Source: Ophiobolus disseminans
Lineage: Eukaryota > Ascomycota > Dothideomycetes > Pleosporales > Phaeosphaeriaceae
Direction: 5' to 3'
Length of the DNA stretch: 64,000 nt
Assembly: GCA_010093685.1 (NCBI GenBank)
Contig: MU006232.1
Span: forward strand, 769,427-833,426
The notes beneath the pieces are model-generated. The model was not told where the DNA came from. It worked only from the letters and a program-made list of their open reading frames with translations, and ran no database searches. Each line of letters opens with the position of its first letter. Position 1 is the stretch's first letter. Positions 23,941 through 35,774 of this stretch are shown piece by piece. The translations under genes were made by a program, and so were the position numbers.

Positions 23941-26697
23941 ATGGACCTACAAATCGTATTCATCGCCAAAGGCAATGGCACTGATGGCGGACAATCGGTA
24001 AGTGCTTCATTCATGATGTTAATGCCGCCACCAAAACCTAACAACCCAATGTACAGTCAAACGGCCCTTCTTCGCTTGCGGCAGTAGCTGCAGCTTTCAT
24101 TCCCACATTCATCACCGCAGCTTTGTTCACAATCGCCTTCGTGCTCATCAGGCATCGATTCCCAAAGATCTACTACCCAAGGACGTATATTGGTACCGTT
24201 CCTAAGGAAGATCGCACGCCATGTCAGAGCAATTACTTTTGGGACTGGGTCCACACAATGCGAGTCGTCCCAGACAAGTTCATGCTTTACCATCAGTCGC
24301 TTGACTCCTATCTGTTTTTGCGGTTCCTGCGCACTCTGATATTCATTTGTGTCGTCGGCGCGTGCATCACATGGCCCATTCTGATGCCGGTCAATGCGAC
24401 GGGTGGAGGGAAGTCAACGGAGCTCAATCGCATCTCCATCGGCAACGTCAAGAAGAAGAAGCACCTCTATGCACATGCTACCGTGGCATGGGTGTTCTTT
24501 GGCTTCGTCATGTTTACTGTGGCACACGAGCGGCTATGGCTTATTGGGCTGCGTCAAGCGTGGAACCTGTCAAAGACGAATTCGAAGAGGCTGTCGTCCC
24601 GCACTGTGCTATTTTTGTCGGCGCCTACAGCAGCCCTTGACGAGAGCAACATGCAACGCTTCTTTGGCAATGATGCCTTACGCGTATGGCCCGTCACAAA
24701 GGCTGACAAGCTACAATCTCTGGTGTCGGCCAGGAACTCGAAAGTGGAAGAATTGGAGTCCGCCGAGATGACGCTCATTCAAAAGGCCAACGAGAGAGGC
24801 AGAAAAAGGCAGAGCAAGAACAGTCGCCGAGACGTAACGTATGAGAGCTTTTCAGATGGCATCAGGAAGTCGTTGCGGCCCACACATCGATTGAAGACCT
24901 CGCAGGTCGGCAAGCAAGTAGACAGCATTGACTACTTCCGCAAGCAAATCAAAGAGAAAGAGGACGAGATTGAGAAGGCACGAGAGTCGAACGAGAACGT
25001 AGACAGCCATGGTGGTGCTGCAGCTGTATTCGTCGAGTTTCGCACACAAGCCGCGGCCCAACGAGCATACCAGCAAATTGCTTCGGCGGACATCTTGTCC
25101 CTCACTCCTCGGTATACTGGCGTTATGCCAAACGAAATTCTCTGGCAAAACTTGTCCTTGCATCCAGCGCGCCGGCTATCACTCGAGGGCTTTGCGGTGG
25201 CGCTGGTCGTTGCGACTATCATCTTCTGGTCCATCCCAGTGTCTTTCGTCGGTGTCGTCTCGAACATTGGCTATCTTGCCGAGAATGTCTCGTGGCTTGC
25301 CTTCTTGAACAAGCTTCCAGCTTCAGTCATCAGTCTAATCTCGGGCTTGTTACCTCCAATAATTCTCAGTATGCTGGCTTCGTACGTGCCGAAGATATTC
25401 AGGTGTAAGTAACCCTGATAAGGCGACATGGATAGACCACTGATTCGCATAGATATCTTCCAAACGTTCGGCGAAGCTACAAAGACATCGGCAGAGCTGA
25501 AGGTCCTGAAATGGTACTTCGTCTTCCAAGTCTTACAGGTCTTCCTCGTTACTACGTTAGCCTCCGGAGCCGCTGCTGTGGCCTCTCAGATTGCCAAGGA
25601 TCCAACCTCTATACCTCTACTTCTCGCCGAGAAATTACCAAGCGCATCGAACACCTACCTCACATATTTCGTCATCCAAGGTTTGAGTAATGCTCCAAGT
25701 AACATACTCAACTACTCCGATGTACTGTCTTTCGTCTTCTTTGACAAATTCTTTGACAAGACGCCACGACAGAAGTACACCAGTTACACGTACTTGCGAG
25801 GAATGCAGTGGGGCAAGTTGTTCCCGAAGTATGTCAATTTTGTGATCATTGGTGAGTAATATCTTCTGTTTGTACTTCAACTATGTCTAATACCGACTAG
25901 CAATCGCATACTCCTGCATCGCACCATTGGTGCTGGGCTTTGCTGCCATTGGCCTGGTACTGTTCTACTATAGCTACCGATACCAGCTACTGTACACCGT
26001 ACAGCCGAAAATCGACACGAAAGGGCATTGCTACACTCTGGCCTTGCAACAGATTCTGACGGGCGTCTACATTGCGGAGCTCTGTCTTATTGGGCTGTTC
26101 AGCTTGCGCAGTGCGACTGGCCCGCTGATCATGATCGGTCTTTTGTTCCTAGCGACCATAATCTTCAACTATACGACGAACCGCTACTTTGCGCCGCTGG
26201 AGCAGTATCTCCCAGCCGACCTAGCCCTGGAATCCGAAGACGACGAGCAAGCCCCTCTGCTTTCATCGGCGGAAGAAGGCGAGGCAGATGCACTGCGCAA
26301 TTCAGAGTCGAACATTCAGCATCTTAGCAACCGCTCGCGTGTCCCAGCAAAGGTCATTTCCCCAGTCGCGCAGTTCTTGCAACCGCATATATTCGCAAAT
26401 CATACGGCCATGAAAGCTTGGCTCCGTGAGGGCGACATTGACTTGGACGATGTGCCCGAGTACAGCGAAGACGATCTGAAGAAAGCATACCTCCATCCCG
26501 CGTACACAAGCAAGACGCCAGTCGTGTGGTTGGCGAGGGACAACATGGGAGTGAGCGAGAATGAGTTGAAAGAGAATGAAACAGCTGGGATCAATTGCAG
26601 TGATCAGGGCGCATGGATTGATGGGGAGGGCACTTTGAAGTGGAGCGTTGATGATTTCGAGGAAGTACCAGTGTTCAAGAAGGGAACGAAGTGGTAG
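23941..26697 (+). CDS. CSC1/OSCA-type calcium-permeable stress-gated cation channel (DUF221)
   Basis: Osmosensitive, calcium-permeable channel family (yeast Csc1, Rsn1, Phm7; plant OSCA). Exons 23941-23997, 24057-25404, 25453-25851 and 25901-26697 give 866 residues; introns are 59, 48 and 49 bp with GT..AG borders. The first helix is at about residues 25-48, followed by the family motif FPKIYYPRTYIG. The N-terminal RSN1 region is followed by the cytosolic domain (residues about 200-365), then about seven helices of the DUF221 pore region (SLEGFAVALVVATIIFW onward). A C-terminal extracellular/vacuolar PHM7 tail ends near residue 866 (HPAYTSKTPVVWLARDNMG). All four expected domains are present in order and at normal length, so the gene looks intact. 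The membrane could be plasma or vacuolar. Confidence 0.94.
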
Positions 26698-26744
26698 GAC
26701 ATTTCCGTAGACGAACGCGGGATATATAGTACATATATACGCAG

Positions 26745-26946
26745 GAGCTCATATCTGGTGACGCACCACTAGGTTTTTAGACTTTACCTAGCATCCTAAG
26801 AAGAAGTCTGTATGTCCTCGCAACTGTAAAAGAGAAAAAGAATTCTAATAAGTATATGAAGGTAGACATGAAGATGTCAAATTATTGCAGCATCTATTAA
26901 ACAGTACCTAGCCAACCTTGGTGCACCGCCAAATACGAGCGCTCTC
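26745..26946 (+). mobile_element. MITE-like element, family 1, copy C
   Basis: About 202 bp. The left end GAGCTCATATCTGGTGACGC and right end (TTGGTGCACCGCCAAATACG, then AGCGCTC) form imperfect inverted repeats. The core AAGTCTGTATGTCCTCGCAA faces GAAGGTAGACATG. It begins only 48 bp after the stop of the channel gene, so it may lie in its 3' UTR or terminator region. Non-coding. Confidence 0.72.
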
Positions 26947-27317
26947 ATATACCCAAAGCAACAAAACATCCTTCTATACTCCCTGTTGAAGATTCGAGAT
27001 TGTGGTAGCTCGTGAATATCCATTCGAAGTTTGCTCCCATTCCAGACGAATCGCGCAATTCGGCCCCTACCCCGCATTGTGTCACCCTGGCAATCACGGC
27101 TTACCGAAGACATGTTTCACCCCTTCCAAAAGCATAGATCGACAGCAATGACGTAGGCGCCCCTTCTTCGCAAACATCCAAGCTTCCTTTGACGGCACAA
27201 TAATCTAATACCGAGCGCTTCGAAACCTGCTTTGCCTTTCGCAGCGACACTCAGCCGTATAACAACCGCGTCGACAACATCACGCTCCTGCGAATTTCTC
27301 CTCCCTCGCAACTAAAC

Positions 27318-28394
27318 ATGTCATCACGCAGATCAGGCCGTGCGAAAGCGCCAGTCAAGTACACATCTGACTCGGAGGGTTCTGACTTCGGCGAAAAGAA
27401 AGGCAAGAGAGGCGCGACCAAGGCGACGCCCAAGAAGCGCACCAAAGCCGAGCAGGAGCCCGCGGCAGAGGCGCCCAAGAAGCGCACTAAGAAAGACCCG
27501 GAAACCTTGGCCGCAGAGCACAAGGAGAAAGCGGAGATCCAGGAAGCAAAAGCAGAGAAGGCTTCGCATAAGAAGGCCTGGGATGCGTGGCTGGAGATGA
27601 GCGATGCATCTGGCGCGCTCCTGGACGAGGAACCTTCCAAGGATGTCAGCATCACGCAAACCGACGCAAACAAGAAGTACGGAGTGAAGAAAGAGGACCT
27701 CATCGCATTGAAGCACTTTGAGAAGCGCAACCCCGTGTACAATAACACCATCAAATTGTATCTCGAGGAAGACGTCCGAAAGCTGGGATTCAGGAAATAC
27801 GGTATCCTGGCTGGTGTCAACGATGACGAAGACGCCGTCAAGATGGGCGAGGAGATGTGGGCAGAGGAGTGCGTATACTTTCAGCCTACTTTTCCCCGCA
27901 ATCTGCTCATCATACATGCGTAGGCACAAAGATGACCCAGAGGAAGAGGAGAAGCCCGAGACACCCGCCAAGGCCGAGAAAAAAACCAAAGCACCAAAGG
28001 CCAAAACTCCGAAACAGAAATGGACGGCGTACATCGACTCCCACGCTTTCTCCGGTGACAATCTCTCTGAGGAGCCGGAGAAGGGTATCAACCAATCCGA
28101 CAGCAAGACTAAGTACGGCCTGCAACCGAAGGAGCTGGCCGTGCTGGCGTACTTCCCCAAACCGAATCCAAAATACAACAATACAACCAAGTGTAAGTAT
28201 TTACATGCGTAACTTAGGGATGGGGTGCAACGTGCTGACTAGAGACAGTGTTCAAGGAGGACCAGGTGCAGGAGCTGGCGTGGCGGAAGGCTGCGTGGGT
28301 GGGGGGCGTGGACGAGGAGGACGAGGAGAAGTTGCTGGCGAAGGGGCAGGAGCTGTACGAGGCGGAGAAAGAGGATGAGGATATGGAGGGTTGA
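27318..28394 (+). CDS. Nuclear-type basic/acidic protein with two XPA C-terminus-like modules
   Basis: Exons 27318-27868, 27924-28192 and 28249-28394 give 321 residues; introns are 55 and 56 bp. The N-terminal 80 residues are Lys/Arg/Ala-rich with KKRTK-type nuclear localisation motifs. Two homologous modules follow, at about residues 86-180 and 214-311. Each has W-x-A/T, then a D-x-KKYGVKKEDL-type segment (second copy SKTKYGLQPKEL). Then come NPVYNNTIKLYLEEDV (second copy NPKYNNTTKLFKEDQV) and a Trp/Phe-R-K-x-x-x-x-A/V-GV end. This pattern resembles the C-terminal DNA-binding domain of XPA/Rad14, which recognises damaged DNA, but the XPA zinc finger is absent. The duplication is clear; the DNA-binding role is inference. 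The exon joins are supported because they complete the second module. Confidence 0.8.
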
Positions 28395-28489
28395 GAAGGT
28401 GGCTGGGCTGGTGACGAGGATCGGATGGGAGGGCGTGCAGCGACTTGGATGTGTGACATGTTGCAGTGTTCATGTGTAGTAGCCCCGTA

Positions 28490-28690
28490 GAGTTGAATTA
28501 CTACGTGACTAGGCGGTATAAGAATTTTAACAGCAAGCCTGTACATGCCCACAGCATTGGAAAGATTTTAAGAAATCCTAATACGGATATAAAGGTAGAC
28601 AGCGCTTTGTACTATCTGTCTAGGTACATAGGGGAATGGTAGCACGTCAGTCAACATTGGTGCATCACTAACTACGAGCTCCTTCGTAGA
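28490..28690 (+). mobile_element. MITE-like element, family 1, copy D (left end degraded)
   Basis: The right end is clear: ATTGGTGCATCACTAACTAC followed by GAGCTCCTTCGTAGA. The inner core AAGCCTGTACATGCCCACAG faces AAAGGTAGACAGC. The left terminal repeat near 28490 is hardly recognisable, so the boundary is approximate. It starts about 100 bp after the stop of the XPA-C-like gene. Non-coding. Confidence 0.6.
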
Positions 28691-29046
28691 CCGAGAGGTG
28701 TCAAGGGCATGCAGGCAGGCTGCTCTCATGCATTGTGCTTAGCAGGGCCTCATGGCGCTTGTGAATTCGTCTGAAAATGCTTCGATCGATTCGGCAACGA
28801 GCATCGTGCAATACCCAGAAAGCACAAGGACATACACGACAAGATGAACAGGTTGGGACTTGATAATTTTCATTGGCGTGAGGGGTCACTCAGCCATGTT
28901 GGCGCACTGTTTGTCTGCACCATGCTTTCGCCGCTCTTAATGCTAGTCAAAGCGCATCAAGAGTAAAATCGAGAGATCCGAGAAACCACGCCGTTGACCA
29001 TCCGTATCCCAGTTTGCCGCATGCACGCCAGCCACGTCCTCCCCGT
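28691..29046. other. Intergenic region, nothing recognised
   Basis: About 350 bp between element D and the 3' end of the eL21 gene. It probably includes the eL21 3' UTR. No motif was recognised. Confidence 0.5.
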
Positions 29047-29631
29047 CTAGATGGTTGTCTCGTACGGAACCGGTGTGATGTTTTCAGGCTTGTTTTCCTT
29101 CAGGCTGATGGTTCGCGCCTCGCGGGGCTGTGCGGGGATGCGCTTGAGCTGCTGGGGCTCGCCCGTCTCCTTGGCCTTCTGCTGCTTGGCGAAGTTGGCC
29201 TTGACGCGCTTGAGGAAGTCCTCTCGTGAGCGCGAGTGGCGGACGTGCTCGACGCGGACGTTGATGCGCTTCTCCATGTAGCGGTTGCCGACCTGCTTCT
29301 GGAGGATGACGCCGACCGCCGACTTGGTGACGTTGTAAACGATACCCGTCTTGCCGTGGTAGACCTTGTAGGGCATACCCTTCTGGACGGCACCTGTGCG
29401 TGTGAGCCTGCCGTGTGCCAATCTCTTCACTCCCGGTGCTGCCTACCGTTTGCTACGACATCGACGATATCGCCGACCTTGTACTGCTTGAGGTAGGTGG
29501 AGAGCGGGATCATTCCACGCTTCTTGAAGTCCCTCGAGAAGCTGCACGCCGTCAGTACTGCCACAGGCCATGTCCACGTCCGTTACTCACGCATAGCGCG
29601 TACCCGCGCGGAGACCAGCAGCGTGACCCAT
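29047..29631 (-). CDS. RPL21: 60S ribosomal protein eL21
   Basis: Structural protein of the large ribosomal subunit. Minus-strand exons 29631-29591, 29541-29447 and 29393-29047 give 160 residues, the usual family length. Introns are 49 bp (GTGAGT..GCAG) and 53 bp (GTAGGC..ACAG). The product starts [20 protein letters not shown], contains the conserved [17 protein letters not shown] and [19 protein letters not shown] blocks, and ends with the basic tail [17 protein letters not shown]. It is divergent from the uS4 gene, with starts 180 bp apart, so the two probably share a promoter. No defect is seen. Confidence 0.97.
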
Positions 29632-29811
29632 TGTGATTTGTGTGTGTGGGAGTTGTTCGTGCGGCGAATGTTCGTCGTGGTGTCTGAATTTCGTCGTGCC
29701 AGTTGCGCAGTGAGGGCTCGCTTACTAGCGTGCCAAGGCCACCTCCATTTTGGCACTCAACACCGGCCGCGAACTTCTCGCAACACTCGATTCTCCCCAT
29801 CGACAACAACC
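29632..29811. promoter_or_regulatory. Shared divergent promoter of the eL21 and uS4 ribosomal genes
   Basis: The start codons of the two ribosomal protein genes face away from each other across only 180 bp, so this interval must hold both 5' UTRs and core promoters. It contains C/T-rich stretches just upstream of the uS4 start (TTCTCCCCATCGACAACAAC). I do not recognise a specific factor site with confidence. Confidence 0.7.
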
Positions 29812-30583
29812 ATGGTCGCCCGCTCCTACTCGAAGACGTACTCCGTCCCCCGTCGTCCTTTCGAGTCCGCTCGTCTGTACGTATTGCACACCCACGGCCA
29901 CTGAACGCGAGCGTGCTCCGTTCATGTCTGGGACAGCTGTTAATGGTCGGTTAGGGACACTGAGCTGAAGCTTGTTGGCGAGTATGGACTCCGCAACAAG
30001 CGCGAGGTCTGGCGCGTCCAGTTGACTCTGTCTAAGATCCGTCGTGCTGCCCGGTGAGTCCAATTGCACGCGCACTGCTGACTGCGCAACATCCTGTATA
30101 GACGCTAATGGCCGCAGTTCGCTCTTGACGCTCGACGAGAAGGACCCCAAGCGTCTCTTCGAGGGTAACGCCCTCATTCGCCGTCTCGTCCGCGTCGGTG
30201 TGCTCGACGAGTCCCGCATGAAGCTCGATTACGTCCTGGCCCTGAAGATTGAGGACTTCTTGGAGCGCCGTCTCCAGACCTGCGTCTACAAGCTCGGTCT
30301 CGCCAAGTCCATCCACCACGCTCGTGTCCTCATCCGCCAGCGCCACATCCGGTATGCTCATAGAAGATTCTTTGTTACCAACGCACGCTAACAGTATGAT
30401 AGTGTCGGCAAGCAGATCGTCAACGTCCCCTCCTTCATGGTCCGCCTTGACTCCCAGAAGCACATCGACTTCGCTCTGACTTCGCCATTCGGTGGCGGCC
30501 GCCCCGGCCGTGTCAGGAGGAAGAAGGCCAAGGCCGCCGAGAAGGGTGGTGACGACGATGCCGGCGAGGAGGACGAGGAGTAG
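29812..30583 (+). CDS. RPS9: 40S ribosomal protein uS4 (S9)
   Basis: Small-subunit protein with an S4 RNA-binding domain. Exons 29812-29876, 29955-30053, 30118-30351 and 30403-30583 give 192 residues. Introns are 78, 64 and 51 bp with GT..AG borders, and each join restores the conserved protein. Diagnostic blocks are [17 protein letters not shown] at the start, [38 protein letters not shown] in the S4 domain, and [17 protein letters not shown] near the end, then an acidic tail GEEDEE. It is divergently paired with eL21. It looks intact and of normal length. Confidence 0.97.
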
Positions 30584-31076
30584 ATTCTGCGTCCACAAAA
30601 GGAATGATTCACGGATGACCGGCGTTGGACATGACGGAATGAAACATACGAGCAAGCGCTCTGTTCTCGAGTTCATGATACCCTGCATGGGTCTCGGCTG
30701 GCTGGCTTTCTACATACACTTCATGTAGCATGTCTGCAAAATCTTCAATTGCCATCATCTGTCCATTGCTGTCTGTGTATTGACCTTCCTTTGATATCAT
30801 GCTCATGCTGGCTAGCTCTGTCCTCCCCGGCAGCTCTCCACTCACCTCCTTGCTTTCCGTGGGATATATCCCTCAATGTAGAGAGTGTTAGCTATCATCC
30901 AATGTCCTGCATTGCAGTGCCCACCCTCTTGTGCACAGATTTTACTTCACACGACCCTAGGAAACATGTCCCTAGGTACATCAACTCGATTAATCACGAA
31001 CAGTTACACTTGATGGACACGACTAACTGTTCGAATTAAATTTCTCTCATCACGTTCCTCGAAGTACTCACCTCCC
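30584..31076. other. Convergent intergenic region
   Basis: About 490 bp between the 3' ends of the uS4 gene (+) and the aldolase gene (-). It must hold both 3' UTRs and polyadenylation signals. No gene or repeat was seen. Confidence 0.6.
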
Positions 31077-32290
31077 TCAGTAGTCCCCCGCAACGCTATC
31101 ATCTGTATACAACCTCGTCTGCGGCGGCCTCTCGCCCTCCTGATTACCCCTCTCTTCTCCAACCTTAGTTCTTGCCTCCTGCATGATCCACAACCCAGAG
31201 CTAGTCCCCAACCTCTCCGCGCCCGCCTCCAGCATCTTAATCGCCGTCTCCAGACTCCGGACCCCGCCGCTCGCCTTGACTTGCATCTTGGAGCGCCCCA
31301 CGCCTGTCGCGGCCAAGTACTCGGCCGCGGCGACCATGAGCTGCACGTGCGGCAGCGTGGCGCCGTGGCCGTTGAAGCCCGTGGACGTCTTGATGAAGTC
31401 GAAGTTTGCGGCGGCGGCGAGGTGGGATGCTGCGAGGATTTGGTGGTCGGTTAGCTGTGATGTTTCGAGGATGAGTTTTAGGACGACGGGGTGTGGGCAG
31501 AGGGAGCGTATCGATGCGAGTTCTCTATAGATGGCCGAGTAGTCCGGTATCTCATCACCCAGGTCTGAAGACGAAGCGTTTTTGGCCGTGTTGGCGGCTG
31601 TGATGCTGTCGATTGCGCTGTCCTTGGAGCTGAGGACGTGTTCTGGAGTGACAGGCGGGTTGTGGACGGTTAGGAGGGAGTGGTTGAGAACGACGTCGAG
31701 TTCTGCTGCGCCGGCTGCGACTGCGGCGCGGGCTTCGCGCAGCTTGGAGTATGTGTCTTGCGTGCCTTCGTGGAAGCCGACGACGCAGGCGACGAGCACG
31801 GGAGAGCCTTTGAGGTTTGAGACGCAGCGTTGCACGTAGTTGAGGCGCACGCAGACGGACTAGGTTGGTCAGCTGACATCCTACCACTTTGAGCCGACGT
31901 GCAAACATCCTACTGACTCAAGATGAGGGCATTAAAGATTACCTTGAATTCCTCCGTCCGTGCCTCGCTGCACAGCCCATCAATTGCCTTACTGTTTGCA
32001 TCCAGCTTCAACACCGTGTGATCCACAGTCAGCGCAAGCTGCCGGAGCGCCTCCTTTCCATTCCTCATTTTCGGCCCATCGTACAGCTTCCTTGCTCTTG
32101 CACCACTTTCCACCTCACGCATGACCGCCTTTTCCGTCTCTTGAATCTGCGCCGCCCATTCCTCGTTCGTGTACCTGTCCGTCATGACTTCAATGGGGCC
32201 GAGAGAAGCGTCCAGATCAGGATTCGCAGCAAGGAAGCCGCGGATGAGGACTTCAGATTCAGTGAGTGGGATGGGATGAGGATCTGACAT
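31077..32290 (-). CDS. Deoxyribose-phosphate aldolase (DeoC/DERA)
   Basis: Class I aldolase that splits 2-deoxyribose-5-phosphate into glyceraldehyde-3-phosphate and acetaldehyde, the last step of deoxynucleoside catabolism. Minus-strand exons 32290-31943 and 31859-31077 flank an 83-bp intron and give 376 residues. The join restores EFKSVCVRLNYVQ, the usual first active-site strand. The Schiff-base lysine lies in FIKTSTGF (K273) and the proton-relay lysine in KASGGVR (K311). An N-terminal extension of about 90 residues and a Ser/Ala-rich insertion at about residues 180-222 lengthen it beyond the roughly 250-residue bacterial enzyme. No targeting signal is obvious. It looks active. Its 3' end converges with the uS4 gene. 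Confidence 0.95.
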
Positions 32291-33153
32291 GTTGTGGGTG
32301 AGATGTTTTGGTGGCTTGAGTTATCGTGAAGCTAGTTTGCCAATAGTTGTGAGCCGCGGGACGGAGGAATCGGTAGTGACGTCGATGGTTGGGTACGAGT
32401 CGTGTTGATATTAGGTGTGCTATTAGTTGACCACGCTAAGCGAACGATAGGAGCGAATTATTCTTCAAGTTCGCAGGTCAGCTTGTTGGTTATAACTTGG
32501 TGATGTTTACATCGGAGGTCGGCTAAACTCCGCTTGGTTGTGTGGAGCCTTGTCCACACGTGGATAGCAAAGACTGACGTCCTGCTTCTCTGGGTAAGCT
32601 CTTGACGGGCGAGATTCACAGGCTGCTGCTGATGTCGGGCAGCGGCGAGTATTGTTGTACTTGGCAAAATACATGTACGGTAAGGTGTGGTTAATGTCAA
32701 GAGCTTGCATCTCAACACACATAACACAACGAGGGAACAAGACAGCAACATTCACAACAAAACGGCATGTCGAAGGTTGAGCGAGTGTGAGTTTGATGTG
32801 TCGATTTACCAAGGACGCTTACATGCTGAGGTGTCCTCGACCGCAAACCGTCCTCGCCCTCGGACCACGATCCAGAGCTCCAGATGCCATCTCCCCTCCT
32901 ACATGCATGTACATGAAAGCTGCAGAATGAGCATGCCGAACAGAAGGAAATAGATTGAGAAAGGGATATCCCATGATCCACGCTAGATATCCGGAACTCC
33001 CGTTTTTGACTTTTGCATTGAACTTCAGTCGAAAGATCCCTCTTCTATCCTGCGGTCGAGCCGATCGGTACCAATGGAACTACGTCCCTATCCCATGATA
33101 GTCGTTATCGTAACCCGTCAAGTCGCCGCCACCGTCATCGTGCCGCGAGTCGT
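32291..33153. other. Intergenic region, nothing recognised
   Basis: About 860 bp between the aldolase start and the 3' end of the eS27 gene. It probably contains the aldolase promoter and the eS27 3' UTR. Short open frames here lack motifs. Confidence 0.55.
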
Positions 33154-33673
<520 letters not shown>

Positions 33674-34652
33674 TTTGGCGGTTTAGATTGTGAATCGGGT
33701 GTTGAGTTTGTCGGTGAAGTGGTGAAGTCGATGAATTATGCGCGAGAGTCGAGGACGCGGACGGCTTGGAGGGTTGAGGGGCGGCGAGAGGTCAAATTCT
33801 AAGCATGCCAGTGGGCGGCCACTAGCGCGTCGGCTAAATTTCGAGCACAGACCGCTCCTTCCTCACCGAATGCTCCTTCACCACAAGAACACTCAATGGC
33901 TCCTCGTTGATCTCCAGCAGCAGCAGCAGCAGCATCACTGACGTCTGGGCTTATTGATCGAAACTCTGTCTTTACTGTGAGCTGTTGCGCCCTTGGTCAG
34001 AGTGCATGTCGTGTGCTCGCCGAACTCGATGACGATTTCGAGACCACCCGGCCGGCACTTGTGCACGTGAGCTTGCCACATCTCTGCAAATCCTCACGAT
34101 GCTAGGTCAGTCCAGTCTGTCCGATTCTTTGGAGTTACGTCAAGCTCAACGCGCTTGCTTTGCGCTACAATGCGACGTCTTTTCTTAACAAATAGACCAA
34201 TTACAATAGAGGGAAATCTTTTTCTTGGAAGGTATTTGCTGTGCTTCAAGATATCTATTTGTGACACTATACAGTACAGCTCATGAGCGTACATGGTTTA
34301 TGTTTTGGTCTTGGTGGCGAATCACGACTCTAGGTGCGCTGCAATTGCGAGAAGTTCTGGCCGCAAGCCTGCAATAATGTTGCACTATTAGTGGCCAGGA
34401 GTCGTGCCGATACAAAGCGGGTCACCTACTCTACTGCACATTAATATTCATCGATGGTTTGCATTGCCCTGTCCAGGCCGGGCATCAAACTGCGAGGTTT
34501 GGCTTCTCGAACTGCGCCTACGCCGGTAGTCTTGGTAGCAGGAACCAACCCCACTTCCCTGCGTAGCGAAGCTCTCGTCCCAATATAAGTCCGCCTTCTG
34601 GACGTATGCTCAATTACGGTGTAAACCAGACTTTACGCCCAACACCATCACA
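33674..34652. other. Intergenic region with a short CAG repeat
   Basis: About 980 bp between divergent starts (eS27 - and acetyltransferase +), so it should contain both promoters. It holds a (CAG)6 tract at 33915-33932. No gene was recognised. Confidence 0.6.
33915..33932 (+). repeat. (CAG)6 microsatellite
   Basis: Six perfect CAG triplets directly visible in non-coding sequence upstream of eS27 and the acetyltransferase. Confidence 0.9.
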
Positions 34653-35426
34653 ATGGCATCCACAACGAAAAACACGCAAGAGATTGAGAAAGCAAAGAAG
34701 CTCAACCATGTGCCATGGGGCGAGGAATACGAGAAGATGATCTCCGGTATGCTGTAGGTACCAACATGTGATTGAGATGCTTAGACCAAGTTTCCCGCCA
34801 CATTCATTGCTCTCCAACAAGCTAAAATCACAAGATACGACTCCCTTGAGCCTTCCCTGGCCCAAGCCCGGTACAAAGCCCGCGCCTTCGCCCACAAATT
34901 CAACACATGGTTCCCCGACCCATCCACCGACCCTTCAAAAGGCTTCGACGTCCTCGCCTCCGAGCGCTTCAAGCTCCTCCAAGGTATAATCGGCCACCTG
35001 GGAGACGAAAACATCTTCATCGAGCCCCCCTTTAACATCGACTACGGCTGCAACATCTCGCTCGGCGAACGCTTCTACGCAAACTTCAACCTCACCATCC
35101 TGGACTGCAGCCTCGTCACCATTGGAAACAGGTGCATGTTCGGTCCCAATGTTTCCATCTTTGCGGCCACGCATGAAGCGGAAGTGCAATCACGCAGGGA
35201 TAATATCGAGTACGGGCGTCCGGTGGTGATTGGGGATGACTGCTGGATCGGAGGCAATGTCGTCATCCTCCCAGGCGTGACGATTGGGAGGGGGTGCACG
35301 ATTGGCGCGATGAGTGTTGTTAGTAAGAGTATTCCGGAATTCTCGGTGGCGATTGGTCAGCCGGCGAGAGTGGTCAAGAAGGTTAAGGAGGTGCCGCTTG
35401 AGCTGGAGGATGATGTGAAGGCGTGA
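34653..35426 (+). CDS. Maltose/galactoside-type O-acetyltransferase (hexapeptide repeat family)
   Basis: Acetyl-CoA dependent sugar O-acetyltransferase of the NodL/LacA/Maa group. Exons 34653-34753 and 34835-35426 flank an 81-bp intron (GTAGGT..CAAG) and give 230 residues. The join produces the N-terminal Mac motif (EKMISGMLYDSLEPSLAQAR), which supports the splice. A left-handed beta-helix of hexapeptide repeats follows, for example GNRCMFGPNVSIF and IGDDCWIGGNVVILPGVTIG. The usual catalytic histidine is in AATHEAE. There is no signal peptide, so it is probably cytosolic. It converges with the GMC oxidoreductase gene across a repeat element. The real acceptor sugar cannot be read from sequence. 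Confidence 0.93.
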
Positions 35427-35554
35427 GAAAGAGATTTCAGCGTGCGAGATGGCTGGGCCTTTAGGGCTTTCAGACGGCATGCTCGCATGCAAGTGGCTGT
35501 AAGAGCATCGGTTACATTCGGCCTCGATTATTGCACTGAAGTTTTGAATCCTGT

Positions 35555-35715
35555 CACTAGGTTCGGCAAGAAATTGTGTCCTACAAACTAGAGTTTATCA
35601 GGGAGCCTGTATAACCGCACAATACTTTTATAACGCTGTTGAACTAATAAAAAAAAATTGAGGATACACAGGCGGTTATAAGGCTGGGACACAGATAATT
35701 GCAACATCTGGAGTC
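35555..35715 (+). mobile_element. MITE-like element, family 2, copy E
   Basis: Imperfect inverted repeat of about 160 bp. The left arm contains CAAGAAATTGTGTCCTAC and the right arm GGGACACAGATAATTGCAAC, facing each other. The inner pair is GCCTGTATAACCGCAC against TTGAGGATACACAGGC. It includes an A9 run at 35650. It ends about 60 bp beyond the stop codon of the GMC gene. Non-coding. Ends are approximate. Confidence 0.65.
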
Positions 35716-35774
35716 GTTATACTGCCCAATGATGCTTCCGCACGTTTCTCAGTCTATAGTTGCAACCACTACCC

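Noticed and set aside
27333..28190. Long minus-strand open frame opposite the XPA-C-like gene
   Set aside because: It is a complement of Lys/Glu-rich coding sequence, giving Leu/Phe-rich nonsense; the plus-strand model has splice sites and repeated modules.
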